Shown here one piece after another: positions 1 to 11,309 of a DNA stretch of 64,000 nt. The position numbers were made by a program, and so were the translations under genes. The notes beneath the pieces are model-generated. The model was not told the origin of the DNA. It saw nothing but the letters and a program-made list of their open reading frames with translations, and did no database searches. Origin of the DNA: Alteracholeplasma palmae J233 (GTDB taxonomy: Bacteria > Bacillota_I > Bacilli_A > Acholeplasmatales > Acholeplasmataceae); contig NC_022538.1 in assembly GCF_000968055.1 (NCBI RefSeq), positions 1-64,000 of the forward strand. Reading direction: 5' to 3'. Each line of letters begins with the position of its first letter. Position 1 is the stretch's first letter.

Positions 1-291
1 TTTTTTAACCTTTTTTTATAAAATTACATTTATTAGTTTTACAAAGTTATCCACAGCGTTTTCGTGGATAGAATTGTGGGAAACTTTCCCACAAATTTCC
101 CACATTGTGGAAAAGTGGGAAACTCTTTTGTTGGCTTTATAATGCATTTCTAATGCTCTTTTTGTCCACATTTTGGTGTTTTTCTAAATTGTTGCTAAAA
201 AGTTATCCACAAATAATGTGGGAAACTTTTGAAACTTTTTCCACATTTATATGATATTCTATTATCACAACTAAAAGAACGGAGGTCTGTC
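1..291. other. oriC: oriC region upstream of dnaA with a dense DnaA-box cluster
   Basis: Two perfect TTATCCACA DnaA boxes lie at 47-55 and 203-211. Near-matches fill the space: TTTCCCACA at 85-93 and 96-104, TTGTCCACA at 162-170, TTTTCCACA at 237-245, and reverse forms TGTGGGAAA at 75-83 and 217-225 and TGTGGAAAA at 106-114. The first 40 bases are almost pure A/T and could be part of an unwinding region. The window starts here, so the left part of the origin is not visible. Position upstream of dnaA fits a standard bacterial chromosomal origin. Confidence 0.85.
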
Positions 292-1638
292 ATGAACATT
301 TATGATGATTTGTGGAATAAGATTTTAAAAGATCTTGAGTACATCTATAGTGAAGAAGTTTATAATGAAATATTCGCTCCTATAAAGTCTACTCATAAAT
401 TCCAAAATGGTCTTATATTTATAATTGTAGAATCTGAATTTATTAAAAACAGAATTTCAAGAATGTATATGCCTAAAATTAATGAACTCGCAACAAAACA
501 CTTTGATCAAGCAGTAAGATTTAAATTTGTAACTGCTCAAGACTTAATTAGTGAAGACTCACCAAAAGATAGAGTTCTGACAATTAACACCTACCGTCCT
601 GGTAATTTAAATAATGCTTACTCGTTTGATAATTTCGTTGTTGGTAAGAGTAACACTTTCGCCTTTAGAATGGCTATGAAAGTAGCAGATCAACCAGGCG
701 TAGTAGCTAACCCTTTCTATATTTTTGGGGATGTAGGTTTAGGTAAAACCCACTTAATGCAAGCAATCGGTAATTACATTCTAGATAACGATGTTAACCA
801 GCGTGTTTTATATGTAAAAGCTGATGGTTTTATAGAAGATTTTACCAATCTTTTAAGAAAAGAAAAAATGGATGATTTCAATCATAAATATAGAGATATA
901 GATGTCCTATTAGTAGATGATATTCAAATAATGGCTGGGGCAAACCGGACACAGATGGAGTTTTTCAAACTTTTTGACTACTTGTATCTGAATAATAAGC
1001 AAATTATTATTACAAGTGATAAACCTGCTTCTGAACTTAAAAACATTATGTCCAGATTAACTTCTAGATTTGAAGCTGGATTAACAGTTGATATCCAAGT
1101 TCCTGATCTTGACCATCGATTAACTATTTTAAAAAGAAAACTGAGCTCTTTTGACCCTAATAACGATGTTAGTGATGATGTTTTAGAATTTATTGCCTCA
1201 TCTTTTGTTACTAATATCCGTGAAATGGAAGGCGCTTTAATTAGACTTTTAAGCTATGCCTCTGCTTGTAACCTTGATATTACATTAGATGTGGCTTATG
1301 AAGCTTTAGATCCTTTATTAAAAACTAAAAAACGCAGTAATAACTTAAATGAAAACAACTATGATAAAATACAAAGTGTTGTAAGTGAATTCTACAATAT
1401 CAGTCTTCAAGATTTAATTGGTAAAAAAAGACACTCTAAATATACTTTACCTAGACATATTGCCATGTATCTAATTAAATTAAAGTATAATATACCTTAT
1501 AAAACAATTGGAACCTTATTTAGTGATAGAGACCACTCAACTGTTTTAGCAGCTTGCGAAAAGATAGAAAATGAACTTAGACAAGATGCTAATTTAAAGA
1601 TTGCAGTTGACACTATCGTTAAAAAAGTAGATGCTTAA
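292..1638 (+). CDS. dnaA: Chromosomal replication initiator protein DnaA
   Basis: 448 residues. DnaA binds the boxes upstream, melts the origin and loads the replicative helicase. Visible parts are the N-terminal DnaB-interaction domain, the AAA+ core with Walker A GDVGLGKTH and Walker B LLVDDIQ, and the C-terminal box-binding domain with the signature DRDHSTVLAACEKI. The start is ATG 292, six bases after GGAGGT at 281-286; an upstream in-frame ATG at 229 lies inside the DnaA-box region and has no ribosome-binding site. Length is normal for Firmicutes DnaA. It is first in the order dnaA-dnaN. The boxes at its promoter suggest autoregulation. Confidence 0.97.
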   Translation: MNIYDDLWNKILKDLEYIYSEEVYNEIFAPIKSTHKFQNGLIFIIVESEFIKNRISRMYMPKINELATKHFDQAVRFKFVTAQDLISEDSPKDRVLTINTYRPGNLNNAYSFDNFVVGKSNTFAFRMAMKVADQPGVVANPFYIFGDVGLGKTHLMQAIGNYILDNDVNQRVLYVKADGFIEDFTNLLRKEKMDDFNHKYRDIDVLLVDDIQIMAGANRTQMEFFKLFDYLYLNNKQIIITSDKPASELKNIMSRLTSRFEAGLTVDIQVPDLDHRLTILKRKLSSFDPNNDVSDDVLEFIASSFVTNIREMEGALIRLLSYASACNLDITLDVAYEALDPLLKTKKRSNNLNENNYDKIQSVVSEFYNISLQDLIGKKRHSKYTLPRHIAMYLIKLKYNIPYKTIGTLFSDRDHSTVLAACEKIENELRQDANLKIAVDTIVKKVDA

Positions 1639-1650
1639 TCCACATTAATA

Positions 1651-1682
1651 TTGTTTATAAAATGTTTGAAATATGTTATAAT
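1651..1682 (+). promoter_or_regulatory. Promoter for dnaN with nearby DnaA-like boxes
   Basis: An extended -10 element (TG at 1674-1675, one base, TATAAT at 1677-1682) lies about 100 bases before dnaN; the -35 is weak (TTGTTT at 1651, spacer 20). Around it are TAATCCACA at 1636-1644 (8 of 9 match to a DnaA box) and TTTTCCACA at 1719-1727, so the dnaA-dnaN gap may be a second half of a bipartite origin or a DnaA-controlled promoter. Confidence 0.55.
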
Positions 1683-1779
1683 AATAGCATAGTAAGGCTT
1701 ATAAGTGGACTTTCCCACTTTTCCACACACACTAATAACTATAAAAATAAATATTATAATAAATAAAAGGAGAATCGCC

Positions 1780-2910
1780 ATGAATTTTTCAATTAATAGA
1801 GAAGTACTTCTAACCCAATTATTAAACATTCAAAAAGGACTTCCAGTAAAAACTTCACTACCTATTTTATATGCAATTAAATTTGAAGTTTTAGAAGATC
1901 ATATTTTATTAACATCAAGTAACTCAGATATCGCTATTCAAATTATGATTGATGATCCAAGTTTAAAAGTATTACAAACAGGAAAAGCTGCTATCCCTGG
2001 TAAATTCTTTATTGAAATCATGAGAAAGATAAATGCTACATATGTTGAAATGGCATTAATGGAAGATAAATTATTAGTGATAAAAGCAGATCGCTCTGAA
2101 TTTAAACTAAGATTAATGGATTTTGACTATTATCCAGAAATTGATTTCTTAGACTTAGATGATCCAATCGTTATTGACAGTAACGTTATTAAAACAATTG
2201 TGAGAGAAACAAACTTCGCAACTGCTACAAATGAAAAAAGACCTATCTTAACAGGTGTTAACTTCAAATACGATGATAACCACTTATATGCAGTAGCAAC
2301 CGACTCATATAGACTTAGTCAAAAAAATATTAAATTAAGAACTCATAGTAAACAATTTGATATTGTTATTCCAAATAAGAGTTTAGAAGAATTAAGTAAA
2401 ATTTTAGATTCAATCAATGAAGATATTGAATTATACATTAACCCAAATAAAGTTTTGTTTAAACTTAATAAAATTTGGTTTCAAACAAGATTACTTGAAG
2501 GCAACTACCCAGATACTGTAAAAATTATTCCAACAGAATTCCCAGTATCTATTCCATTTAACAAAGAAGATCTTTTACAAGCAGTAGAAAGAGTTTCCTT
2601 ATTATCACCAAGAGATAAAGAAACTAACTATAACATCATTAAACTTAACCTAAACTTAGATAAAGTAGTAGAAATCAGTTCTACAAACAATGAAGTTGGG
2701 GATGCTTTAGAAGAAATTATTCCTAATGGGGATATAAAAGGTGAATCAATTAAAATTGCATTCAGCTCTAAATACCTAGTAGAAGCATTAAAATCTCTTA
2801 ATTCTCCAGAAATTACATTAAACTTTGCAGGAGATATTAAACCTTTTGTTATTAAAGGCAAACTAGATGAAGAATCACTACACCTTATTCTTCCAGTAAG
2901 AATGGACTAA
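1780..2910 (+). CDS. dnaN: DNA polymerase III beta sliding clamp
   Basis: 376 residues, the usual clamp length. The ring tethers DNA polymerase III to the template. The start is ATG 1780, eight bases after AAGGAG (1767-1772); the reading frame is open further upstream from 1705 but that stretch reads like promoter DNA. Clamp features include the N-terminal MNFSINREVLLTQL, EKRPILTGVNF in the middle domain and a C-terminal end LHLILPVRMD, which matches the conserved clamp C-terminus (LxxPVR). It has its own promoter and a terminator directly after it, so it is likely a single-gene unit. Confidence 0.97.
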   Translation: MNFSINREVLLTQLLNIQKGLPVKTSLPILYAIKFEVLEDHILLTSSNSDIAIQIMIDDPSLKVLQTGKAAIPGKFFIEIMRKINATYVEMALMEDKLLVIKADRSEFKLRLMDFDYYPEIDFLDLDDPIVIDSNVIKTIVRETNFATATNEKRPILTGVNFKYDDNHLYAVATDSYRLSQKNIKLRTHSKQFDIVIPNKSLEELSKILDSINEDIELYINPNKVLFKLNKIWFQTRLLEGNYPDTVKIIPTEFPVSIPFNKEDLLQAVERVSLLSPRDKETNYNIIKLNLNLDKVVEISSTNNEVGDALEEIIPNGDIKGESIKIAFSSKYLVEALKSLNSPEITLNFAGDIKPFVIKGKLDEESLHLILPVRMD

Positions 2911-2924
2911 TGATAAAATAAGAT

Positions 2925-2950
2925 AAGCTCAAGCAATTGAGCTTTTTGTT
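2925..2950 (+). terminator. Intrinsic terminator after dnaN
   Basis: An 8-bp perfect stem AAGCTCAA/TTGAGCTT (2925-2932 and 2937-2944) with a GCAA loop is followed by a T-rich run. Confidence 0.85.
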
Positions 2951-3027
2951 TTTAAATATTAAATAATACTATTTTTAAGTTATAATCGATGTAACTAAAA
3001 CTATTATTGATATTAAGGGGATAGCAT

Positions 3028-3492
3028 ATGAGTGAAAAAGAAAAACAACTATTAATATTTATTATAATGATCTTAGCATCCCAACTATTTTTAAAACTAT
3101 GGTCTTTTATCAGTCGTTATGTACATAAAACGAATCACAAATACTTTGAGAATAAAAATGGCTTAGAAGAATTCTATTACACTATCTATTTTATGATCAT
3201 TTTAATAAGCCTTGGAGTTATATATGCTTTTGTCATAATAAACTATGAAATAAAATACTACAGCCTATTCATACTAGCACTATCGCTATTAGTAAGCTTC
3301 TTATTATATAAAAAAATTAACCCGACACTTACTAAAATTACGAGTGATGAGAATTGCTTCATACAATCAAAAAGATTTTTTGGTAATAACAAAACTAAAA
3401 TACAAAACACCCACTATTTCATTAACACATTTTATCAATTTTCATTAATATTTAATACGATAGCTGCTTTAATAGTATATTTAACTTTGTAA
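3028..3492 (+). CDS. Small integral membrane protein of unknown function
   Basis: 154 residues; I do not recognise a family. Four hydrophobic segments are visible at about residues 8-28, 50-72, 78-96 and 135-153, separated by short basic loops, so it is a four-pass membrane protein. The start is ATG 3028 with AAGGGG (3014-3020) upstream. It sits between dnaN and yaaA with terminators on both sides, so it is its own unit inside the replication cluster. No catalytic motif is visible. Confidence 0.7.
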   Translation: MSEKEKQLLIFIIMILASQLFLKLWSFISRYVHKTNHKYFENKNGLEEFYYTIYFMIILISLGVIYAFVIINYEIKYYSLFILALSLLVSFLLYKKINPTLTKITSDENCFIQSKRFFGNNKTKIQNTHYFINTFYQFSLIFNTIAALIVYLTL

Positions 3493-3508
3493 TAACCTAA
3501 CAAAAACT

Positions 3509-3545
3509 AAGGAGAACATTTTCTAAAATGATTTCCTTTTTTATT
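3509..3545 (+). terminator. Intrinsic terminator after the small membrane protein gene
   Basis: A 14-bp stem (3509-3522 with 3525-3538; one mismatch and one G-U pair) with a tight loop is followed by a run of T. Confidence 0.75.
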
Positions 3546-3664
3546 TTTATAGACAAATACAATAATACCCTAAAATCGTTAAAATTTGCCATTTTTAAAT
3601 AAAACCTAATAAGACATCGTTTTTAACAAAAAAGCCTTTAAAACGTTATTTTTATTGATATTTA

Positions 3665-3673
3665 TGGTATAAT
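3665..3673 (+). promoter_or_regulatory. Extended -10 promoter for yaaA-recF-gyrB-gyrA
   Basis: TGG followed directly by TATAAT (3668-3673) lies 22 bases before yaaA. No good -35 is seen, as is common with extended -10 promoters. It is the last clear promoter before the overlapping yaaA-recF-gyrB-gyrA genes. Confidence 0.55.
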
Positions 3674-3694
3674 AAACATAAGTGAGGGAATAAT

Positions 3695-3899
3695 ATGCAA
3701 GAATTTATACTACGTGGCGAATTTATAACAATCGCTCAATTTCTAAAAGTAAATGATTATATCACATCAGGTGGTCAAACAAAATTTTTTCTAGTAGAAA
3801 ATGAAGTTTTACTAAACGGCATTCCTATTATCGAAAGAAAGAAAAAATTAAAAAATGGAGATGTCGTCACAGTTAACAAAAATAAGTATGTGATTACAT

Positions 3900-3907
<8 letters not shown>
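3695..3907 (+). CDS. yaaA: S4-domain RNA-binding protein YaaA
   Basis: 70 residues, nearly all one S4 RNA-binding domain: ITIAQFLKVNDYITSGGQTKFFL followed by the VLLNGIPIIERKKKLKNGDVV turn. In Firmicutes this short protein sits between dnaN and recF and associates with ribosomes. GAGGG lies before ATG 3695. The stop overlaps the recF start by eight bases (3900-3907), which points to translational coupling. Confidence 0.9.
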
Positions 3908-6852
<2,945 letters not shown>

Positions 6853-6866
6853 GAAGGGGTATTATT

Positions 6867-9488
6867 ATGTCAGAAGAAATAAAAGATGATTTTGAAACAA
6901 GTAAAACAACTGAAGGACATATTAAAGAAGTAAACATTTCATCAGAAATGAGAAAATCCTTCTTAAGTTACGCAATGAGTGTTATCGTTTCACGTGCTTT
7001 ACCAGATATTAGAGATGGATTAAAACCAGTTCAAAGAAGAATTCTTTATGGAATGAATGAACTAGGTGTTTACAGTAATTCAAGTTATAAAAAGTCAGCC
7101 AGAATTGTAGGGGACGTTATGGGGAAATATCACCCTCATGGTGACTCTAGTATTTATGAGGCAATGGTAAGAATGTCTCAAGATTTTAGTTATAGATATC
7201 CGCTTGTTGATGGTCATGGTAACTTTGGATCAATCGATGGTGATGGGGCAGCCGCTATGCGTTATACCGAAGCTAGAATGTCTAAAATCGCTATGGAAAT
7301 GTTAAGAGATATTGATAAAAACACAATTGATTTTATTGATAACTACGATGCCAGTGAAAAAGAACCAGCTGTCCTACCAGCAAGGTACCCAAATCTTTTA
7401 GTAAACGGATCAACAGGGATTGCAGTAGGTATGGCGACAAACATCCCACCTCATGACTTAGGTGAAGTAGTTGATGGTTTATTAGCATATATTGATAATA
7501 AAGATATTACAGTAGATGAATTAATGGAATACATTAAAGGACCAGATTTTCCAACCGGAGGACAAATCCTTGGCTTAAGTGGACTAAGAGCTGCTTATAG
7601 AACGGGTAATGGTATTATCGCTATTAGAGCTAAAGCAGAAATTCAAACCCATAAAAATAAAAATAGTATTGTTGTTACTGAAATACCATATCAAGTTAAT
7701 AAAACAAAACTAATTGAAAGAATCGCAGAACTAGCAAAAGATAAAATTATTGAAGGGATTACAGACCTAAGAGATGAATCAAACCGTAAAGGAATGAGAA
7801 TCGTTATTGAATTAAGAAGAGATGTAAACCCTCATGTAATGTTAAATAACTTATACAAATATACACAACTTCAAGTATCATTTGGTATGAACATGATTGC
7901 CCTTGTTAAAGGTGAACCTAAAACAGTCACTCTAAAAGATATGTTAGAAGGATACTTTGAATTCCAAATGGAAGTCATTCAAAGAAGAACACAATATGAA
8001 TTAGAAAAAGCAGAAGCTAGAATTCATATTATCAATGCCTTAGTAAAAGCTTTAAACGATGTTGATAGAGCAGTTGAATTAATTAAAACTTCTAAAGATG
8101 GTGAAGAAGCTAAACAAAGATTAATTGAAACATACGACTTTGATGATATCCAAGCTAAAGCTATCCTAGATATGAGATTACAAAGATTAACAAGTCTTGA
8201 AATCTTAAAAATCAAAGATGAAGCTGAAGAATTAAGAATTAAAATAGAAGGCTATAATGAAATTATTGCTTCTCATGAAAGAAAAGAAGCTATCATCAAA
8301 GAAGAAATCACAGAAATTAGAAACAAATATGATGATGGAAGAAAATCAGAAATCAACCTTTATGAAGATCTAGACATTGATAATGAAGACTTAATCCCAG
8401 TTGAAGATATCTTAATTACAGTTACTAATAATGGCTATATTAAGAGAATGTCGCTTGATAACTATAAAGCTCAAAATCGTGGTGGAGTAGGAATTACTGG
8501 TATTAAGATGCATGAAGATGACTATGTTGAACATATGGCAATGACACAAACTCATGACTATCATTTATTCTTTACTAATAAAGGTAGAGTCTATAAAATA
8601 AAAGGATACCAAATTCCAGTTGGATCAAGACAAGCTAAAGGACTACCAATCATTAACCTTTTACCATTTGAAAAAGATGAAACATTAACATCATTTACGA
8701 GCGTAAAAGACTTTGATGATCAAAACCAATTCTTATTCTTTGTCACTAAAAAAGGTATTGTTAAACGTACCCCAGTAAGTGATTATAAGAACATTAGAAC
8801 AAATGGTATTATTGCCTTAACCTTAAGAGAAGATGATGAACTATTAAGCGTTAGACCAACAAACGGTAATAAAGATATTATCCTAGGTGCTTCAAACGGT
8901 AAAGCTATCAGATTCAATGAAGCAGATGTCCGTTCTATGGGACGTACCGCATCGGGGGTTAAAGGAATGGCTATAGATGAAAAAGATGATATCGTAGGAA
9001 TTGCTTTAGTAGAAAATGAAGACCAAGAAGTCTTAGTAGTTACTGAAAATGGATTTGGCAAGAGAACTCATGTCAGTGAATATCGTAGCCAAAACCGTGG
9101 AGGTAAAGGAGTTAAAACCCTTAATGTTACAGAGAAAAATGGTAAACTTGCCACACTAAGAGCTGTAACAGATGATCAAGATTTAATTGTTTCATCAGAT
9201 AAAGGAATTACAATTAGAACTCATATTGCACAAATAGCTGAAACTAAGCGTGCTACACAAGGTGTTAGAATTATTAAACTAAGACCTGATCATAAGGTTG
9301 CTACTATAGCGTTAGTTCCTCACCAAGATGAAGAAGAAATAGTTGATCCACAAATAGTAACACAAGAAGAAATAGAAATTAAAGATGAAAAGAAAGTAGT
9401 AGAAACAGTAACACTTTCAGCAACTTCTGAAGAAAATATAGAAGAAGAAAAAGAAGTAACACAAATAGATATTTTCGATAAAGAATAA
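6867..9488 (+). CDS. gyrA: DNA gyrase subunit A
   Basis: 873 residues. The N-terminal breakage-reunion domain has the catalytic tyrosine at residue 133 (AAMRY). The quinolone-determining region reads [12 protein letters not shown] at 89-100, with serine 94 and glutamate 98 at the positions of E. coli S83 and D87, which is a wild-type-like pattern. The C-terminal half holds the beta-pinwheel blades with repeated NRGGxG motifs (QNRGGVG, QNRGGKG). The last 60 residues are very acidic and glutamate-rich. AGAAGGGG precedes ATG 6867. A strong terminator follows. Confidence 0.97.
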   Translation: MSEEIKDDFETSKTTEGHIKEVNISSEMRKSFLSYAMSVIVSRALPDIRDGLKPVQRRILYGMNELGVYSNSSYKKSARIVGDVMGKYHPHGDSSIYEAMVRMSQDFSYRYPLVDGHGNFGSIDGDGAAAMRYTEARMSKIAMEMLRDIDKNTIDFIDNYDASEKEPAVLPARYPNLLVNGSTGIAVGMATNIPPHDLGEVVDGLLAYIDNKDITVDELMEYIKGPDFPTGGQILGLSGLRAAYRTGNGIIAIRAKAEIQTHKNKNSIVVTEIPYQVNKTKLIERIAELAKDKIIEGITDLRDESNRKGMRIVIELRRDVNPHVMLNNLYKYTQLQVSFGMNMIALVKGEPKTVTLKDMLEGYFEFQMEVIQRRTQYELEKAEARIHIINALVKALNDVDRAVELIKTSKDGEEAKQRLIETYDFDDIQAKAILDMRLQRLTSLEILKIKDEAEELRIKIEGYNEIIASHERKEAIIKEEITEIRNKYDDGRKSEINLYEDLDIDNEDLIPVEDILITVTNNGYIKRMSLDNYKAQNRGGVGITGIKMHEDDYVEHMAMTQTHDYHLFFTNKGRVYKIKGYQIPVGSRQAKGLPIINLLPFEKDETLTSFTSVKDFDDQNQFLFFVTKKGIVKRTPVSDYKNIRTNGIIALTLREDDELLSVRPTNGNKDIILGASNGKAIRFNEADVRSMGRTASGVKGMAIDEKDDIVGIALVENEDQEVLVVTENGFGKRTHVSEYRSQNRGGKGVKTLNVTEKNGKLATLRAVTDDQDLIVSSDKGITIRTHIAQIAETKRATQGVRIIKLRPDHKVATIALVPHQDEEEIVDPQIVTQEEIEIKDEKKVVETVTLSATSEENIEEEKEVTQIDIFDKE

Positions 9489-9496
9489 TTAATTTA

Positions 9497-9546
9497 AAAG
9501 GCACCCTTATTTATTTTAAATTTAAATAAATAGAGGTGCTTTTTTG
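9497..9546 (+). terminator. Strong intrinsic terminator ending the gyrase operon
   Basis: A long stem GCACCCTTATTTATTT (from 9501) pairs with AAATAAATAGAGGTGC (to 9540) with one mismatched step, followed by six T residues. Confidence 0.9.
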
Positions 9547-9627
9547 TTGGGATAATAAGTAAATGAAAGTAATAAAAGATCATATGAATTAAATAATCAT
9601 AATAAAACTATGTATAATCCCAACAAA
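9543..9627. repeat. Inverted repeat pair framing 63 bp
   Basis: TTTGTTGGGAT at 9543-9553 is repeated inverted as ATCCCAACAAA at 9617-9627. The enclosed 63 bases are A/T rich and not palindromic. This could be a remnant of a short mobile element or a regulatory loop; no function can be assigned. Confidence 0.45.
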
Positions 9628-9645
9628 GTTTAAATGATAAGCAAC

Positions 9646-9705
9646 ATTTCCCGAGATTTCCCGAGATTTCCCGAGATTTCCCGAGATTTCCCGAGATTTC
9701 CCGAG
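9646..9705 (+). repeat. Six perfect copies of a 10-bp direct repeat (ATTTCCCGAG)
   Basis: ATTTCCCGAG repeats head to tail six times without a mismatch. The unit length is close to one DNA helical turn, so all copies present the same face. The array ends nine bases before TATAAT (9715-9720), where the -35 element should be, directly upstream of the AlbA_2/ATPase regulator gene. It is probably the operator array for that protein. Confidence 0.9.
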
Positions 9706-9714
9706 ATAAAGTGT

Positions 9715-9720
9715 TATAAT
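9715..9720 (+). promoter_or_regulatory. -10 element for the AlbA_2 regulator gene
   Basis: TATAAT 24 bases before ATG 9744. The -35 position falls inside the 10-bp repeat array, so the array would control access of RNA polymerase. Confidence 0.6.
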
Positions 9721-9743
9721 GTACATAGAAGGGATGATACAAT

Positions 9744-11093
9744 ATGACAAAATTGTTTAAGGAAGAATCAAACACTATAGAATACAAAAAAACATTACCT
9801 AATGAAACTGAAAGATGGTTAAAATCAATTGTTTCTTTTAGTAATACTTCAGGTGGAGAATTAATTATTGGTGTTGAAGACTCGACACTTAATATTTACG
9901 GAATTCATGAAGTAAGATCTGTTTTTGAACAAAAAATTATGGAAACTATCTATAATAATATTGAACCGAAACCCATTGTAGATATTGTATTTAAGAATAT
10001 TGAAAATAAAGACATCGCTATTATTCAAGTTTTAAAAGGGAATGAACAGCCATATTTTATTAGAAAACAAGGGATAGAAGAGGGTTGCTATATCAGATTT
10101 GGGTCAACAGATCAAAAAGCAAGCAATAGTCAAAGAACTGAATTATTACTAAATAAAAAAAATGAAAATTATACAAATAAAATTTATGATGAACAAGGTA
10201 CATTATTTAGCTTAAAAGATATCGATATCAGTGCATTCTTACTTGAAATTAACAATACGATAAAAACAAATAAAGAAATCACTATAAACAAGTTAATTGA
10301 ATGGAATATAGTTAAAAAAAGTTTCGGTGAACTCTATGCAACTAATGGTTTAATGCTACTTTTAGGACAGGGATTTAATTATAGTAACATCAGAATAGGG
10401 TTCTTTTCAGGAATAACTAAATCTAAACTAATTGACGAAATAACTGTCACGGGGTCAATTATTAAACAATATAATGAAGTAATGAAAATACTCCTTGATA
10501 AGTTAAAGACACACTATAAAATAAAAACGCTTAGAGAACAACAATATAAAGTGCCTGAAGAGACGCTAAGAGAAATTATAGCTAATGCTATCATACATAG
10601 AAACTACTTAGAGCAAGAACCAATTAAGATTAGTTTATTTGATGATCGCATCGAAATATTTTCTCCAGGTAATTTTTTTGATGGTCTACAGTTAGAGGAT
10701 GCTCTAAATGGAATTTCAAAATTGAGAAATCCAAATATCAGTGAAATTTTTTATCATATTGGAATTATTGAAAAATGGGGATCTGGAATTAAAAGAGCAA
10801 ACGAAGCATTAGAAGAAAATTTAATGAACCAATTAGTTTTTGAAATAAGGAGTGCTCACGGTATTAATGTAATAATTAAATTTGATAAAGATAACATAAA
10901 AGCAGTTGAACATAGTGTAATAGATGAAGAAAATTATTTAGAATATAAAAAAGATTTTACACGTAAACAATTAGAACAAGAACTAGGCTTTACTACAGAT
11001 CAAGCTAGGTACTTAATCGAAAAATGGCTAAGTAAAGGAAAAGTCACAAAAAGTGGTGGTGGACCTAGTACAATTTATAAAGTTAATAAGTAA
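9744..11093 (+). CDS. AlbA_2-domain / GHKL-like ATP-binding putative transcriptional regulator
   Basis: 449 residues. The N-terminal ~120 residues match the Schlafen AlbA_2 fold (ESNTIEYKK, then SGGELIIGVED). Residues ~270-360 match the HATPase_c_4 region (VPEETLREIIANAIIHRNY, then DRIEIFSPG and IEKWGSGIKRA). The last ~65 residues read as a winged helix (KQLEQELGFTTDQARYLIEKWLSKGKV). Such proteins are annotated as putative DNA-binding regulators or RNA-binding proteins; the exact activity is not established. AGAAGGGA precedes the ATG. The repeat array in its promoter suggests it regulates itself. Its accessory location, next to an IS, fits horizontal gain. Confidence 0.8.
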   Translation: MTKLFKEESNTIEYKKTLPNETERWLKSIVSFSNTSGGELIIGVEDSTLNIYGIHEVRSVFEQKIMETIYNNIEPKPIVDIVFKNIENKDIAIIQVLKGNEQPYFIRKQGIEEGCYIRFGSTDQKASNSQRTELLLNKKNENYTNKIYDEQGTLFSLKDIDISAFLLEINNTIKTNKEITINKLIEWNIVKKSFGELYATNGLMLLLGQGFNYSNIRIGFFSGITKSKLIDEITVTGSIIKQYNEVMKILLDKLKTHYKIKTLREQQYKVPEETLREIIANAIIHRNYLEQEPIKISLFDDRIEIFSPGNFFDGLQLEDALNGISKLRNPNISEIFYHIGIIEKWGSGIKRANEALEENLMNQLVFEIRSAHGINVIIKFDKDNIKAVEHSVIDEENYLEYKKDFTRKQLEQELGFTTDQARYLIEKWLSKGKVTKSGGGPSTIYKVNK

Positions 11094-11186
11094 TATAATA
11101 ACAAAATTAAGTATTATATTTATTAATATTGAAGAAAAGAATTACTCTAATTGGAGCTGTAAAGAAATGAAGTAATTCACTACTTC

Positions 11187-11209
11187 AAGAACTTAACAGT
11201 TCTTTTTTT
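11187..11209 (+). terminator. Intrinsic terminator near the left IS end
   Basis: AAGAAC (11187-11192) pairs with GTTCTT (11199-11204), followed by a T run. A second hairpin, GAAGTA/TACTTC, sits just before it at 11169-11186. Confidence 0.6.
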
Positions 11210-11309
11210 CTTATATCTACCGTGAACTATGTGGATAAAATCAAAAAACATCTACTTTTAGGCGTCAAAAAAGAAGATTCTATTAAAATCTTAAGTTTAT
11301 TGTAGATAT

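Noticed and set aside
6867-9488. Quinolone-resistance mutation in GyrA
   Set aside because: Serine 94 and glutamate 98 are the ordinary residues for Firmicutes-type GyrA.
9646-9705. CRISPR array
   Set aside because: The 10-bp units are contiguous without spacers and there are no cas genes.
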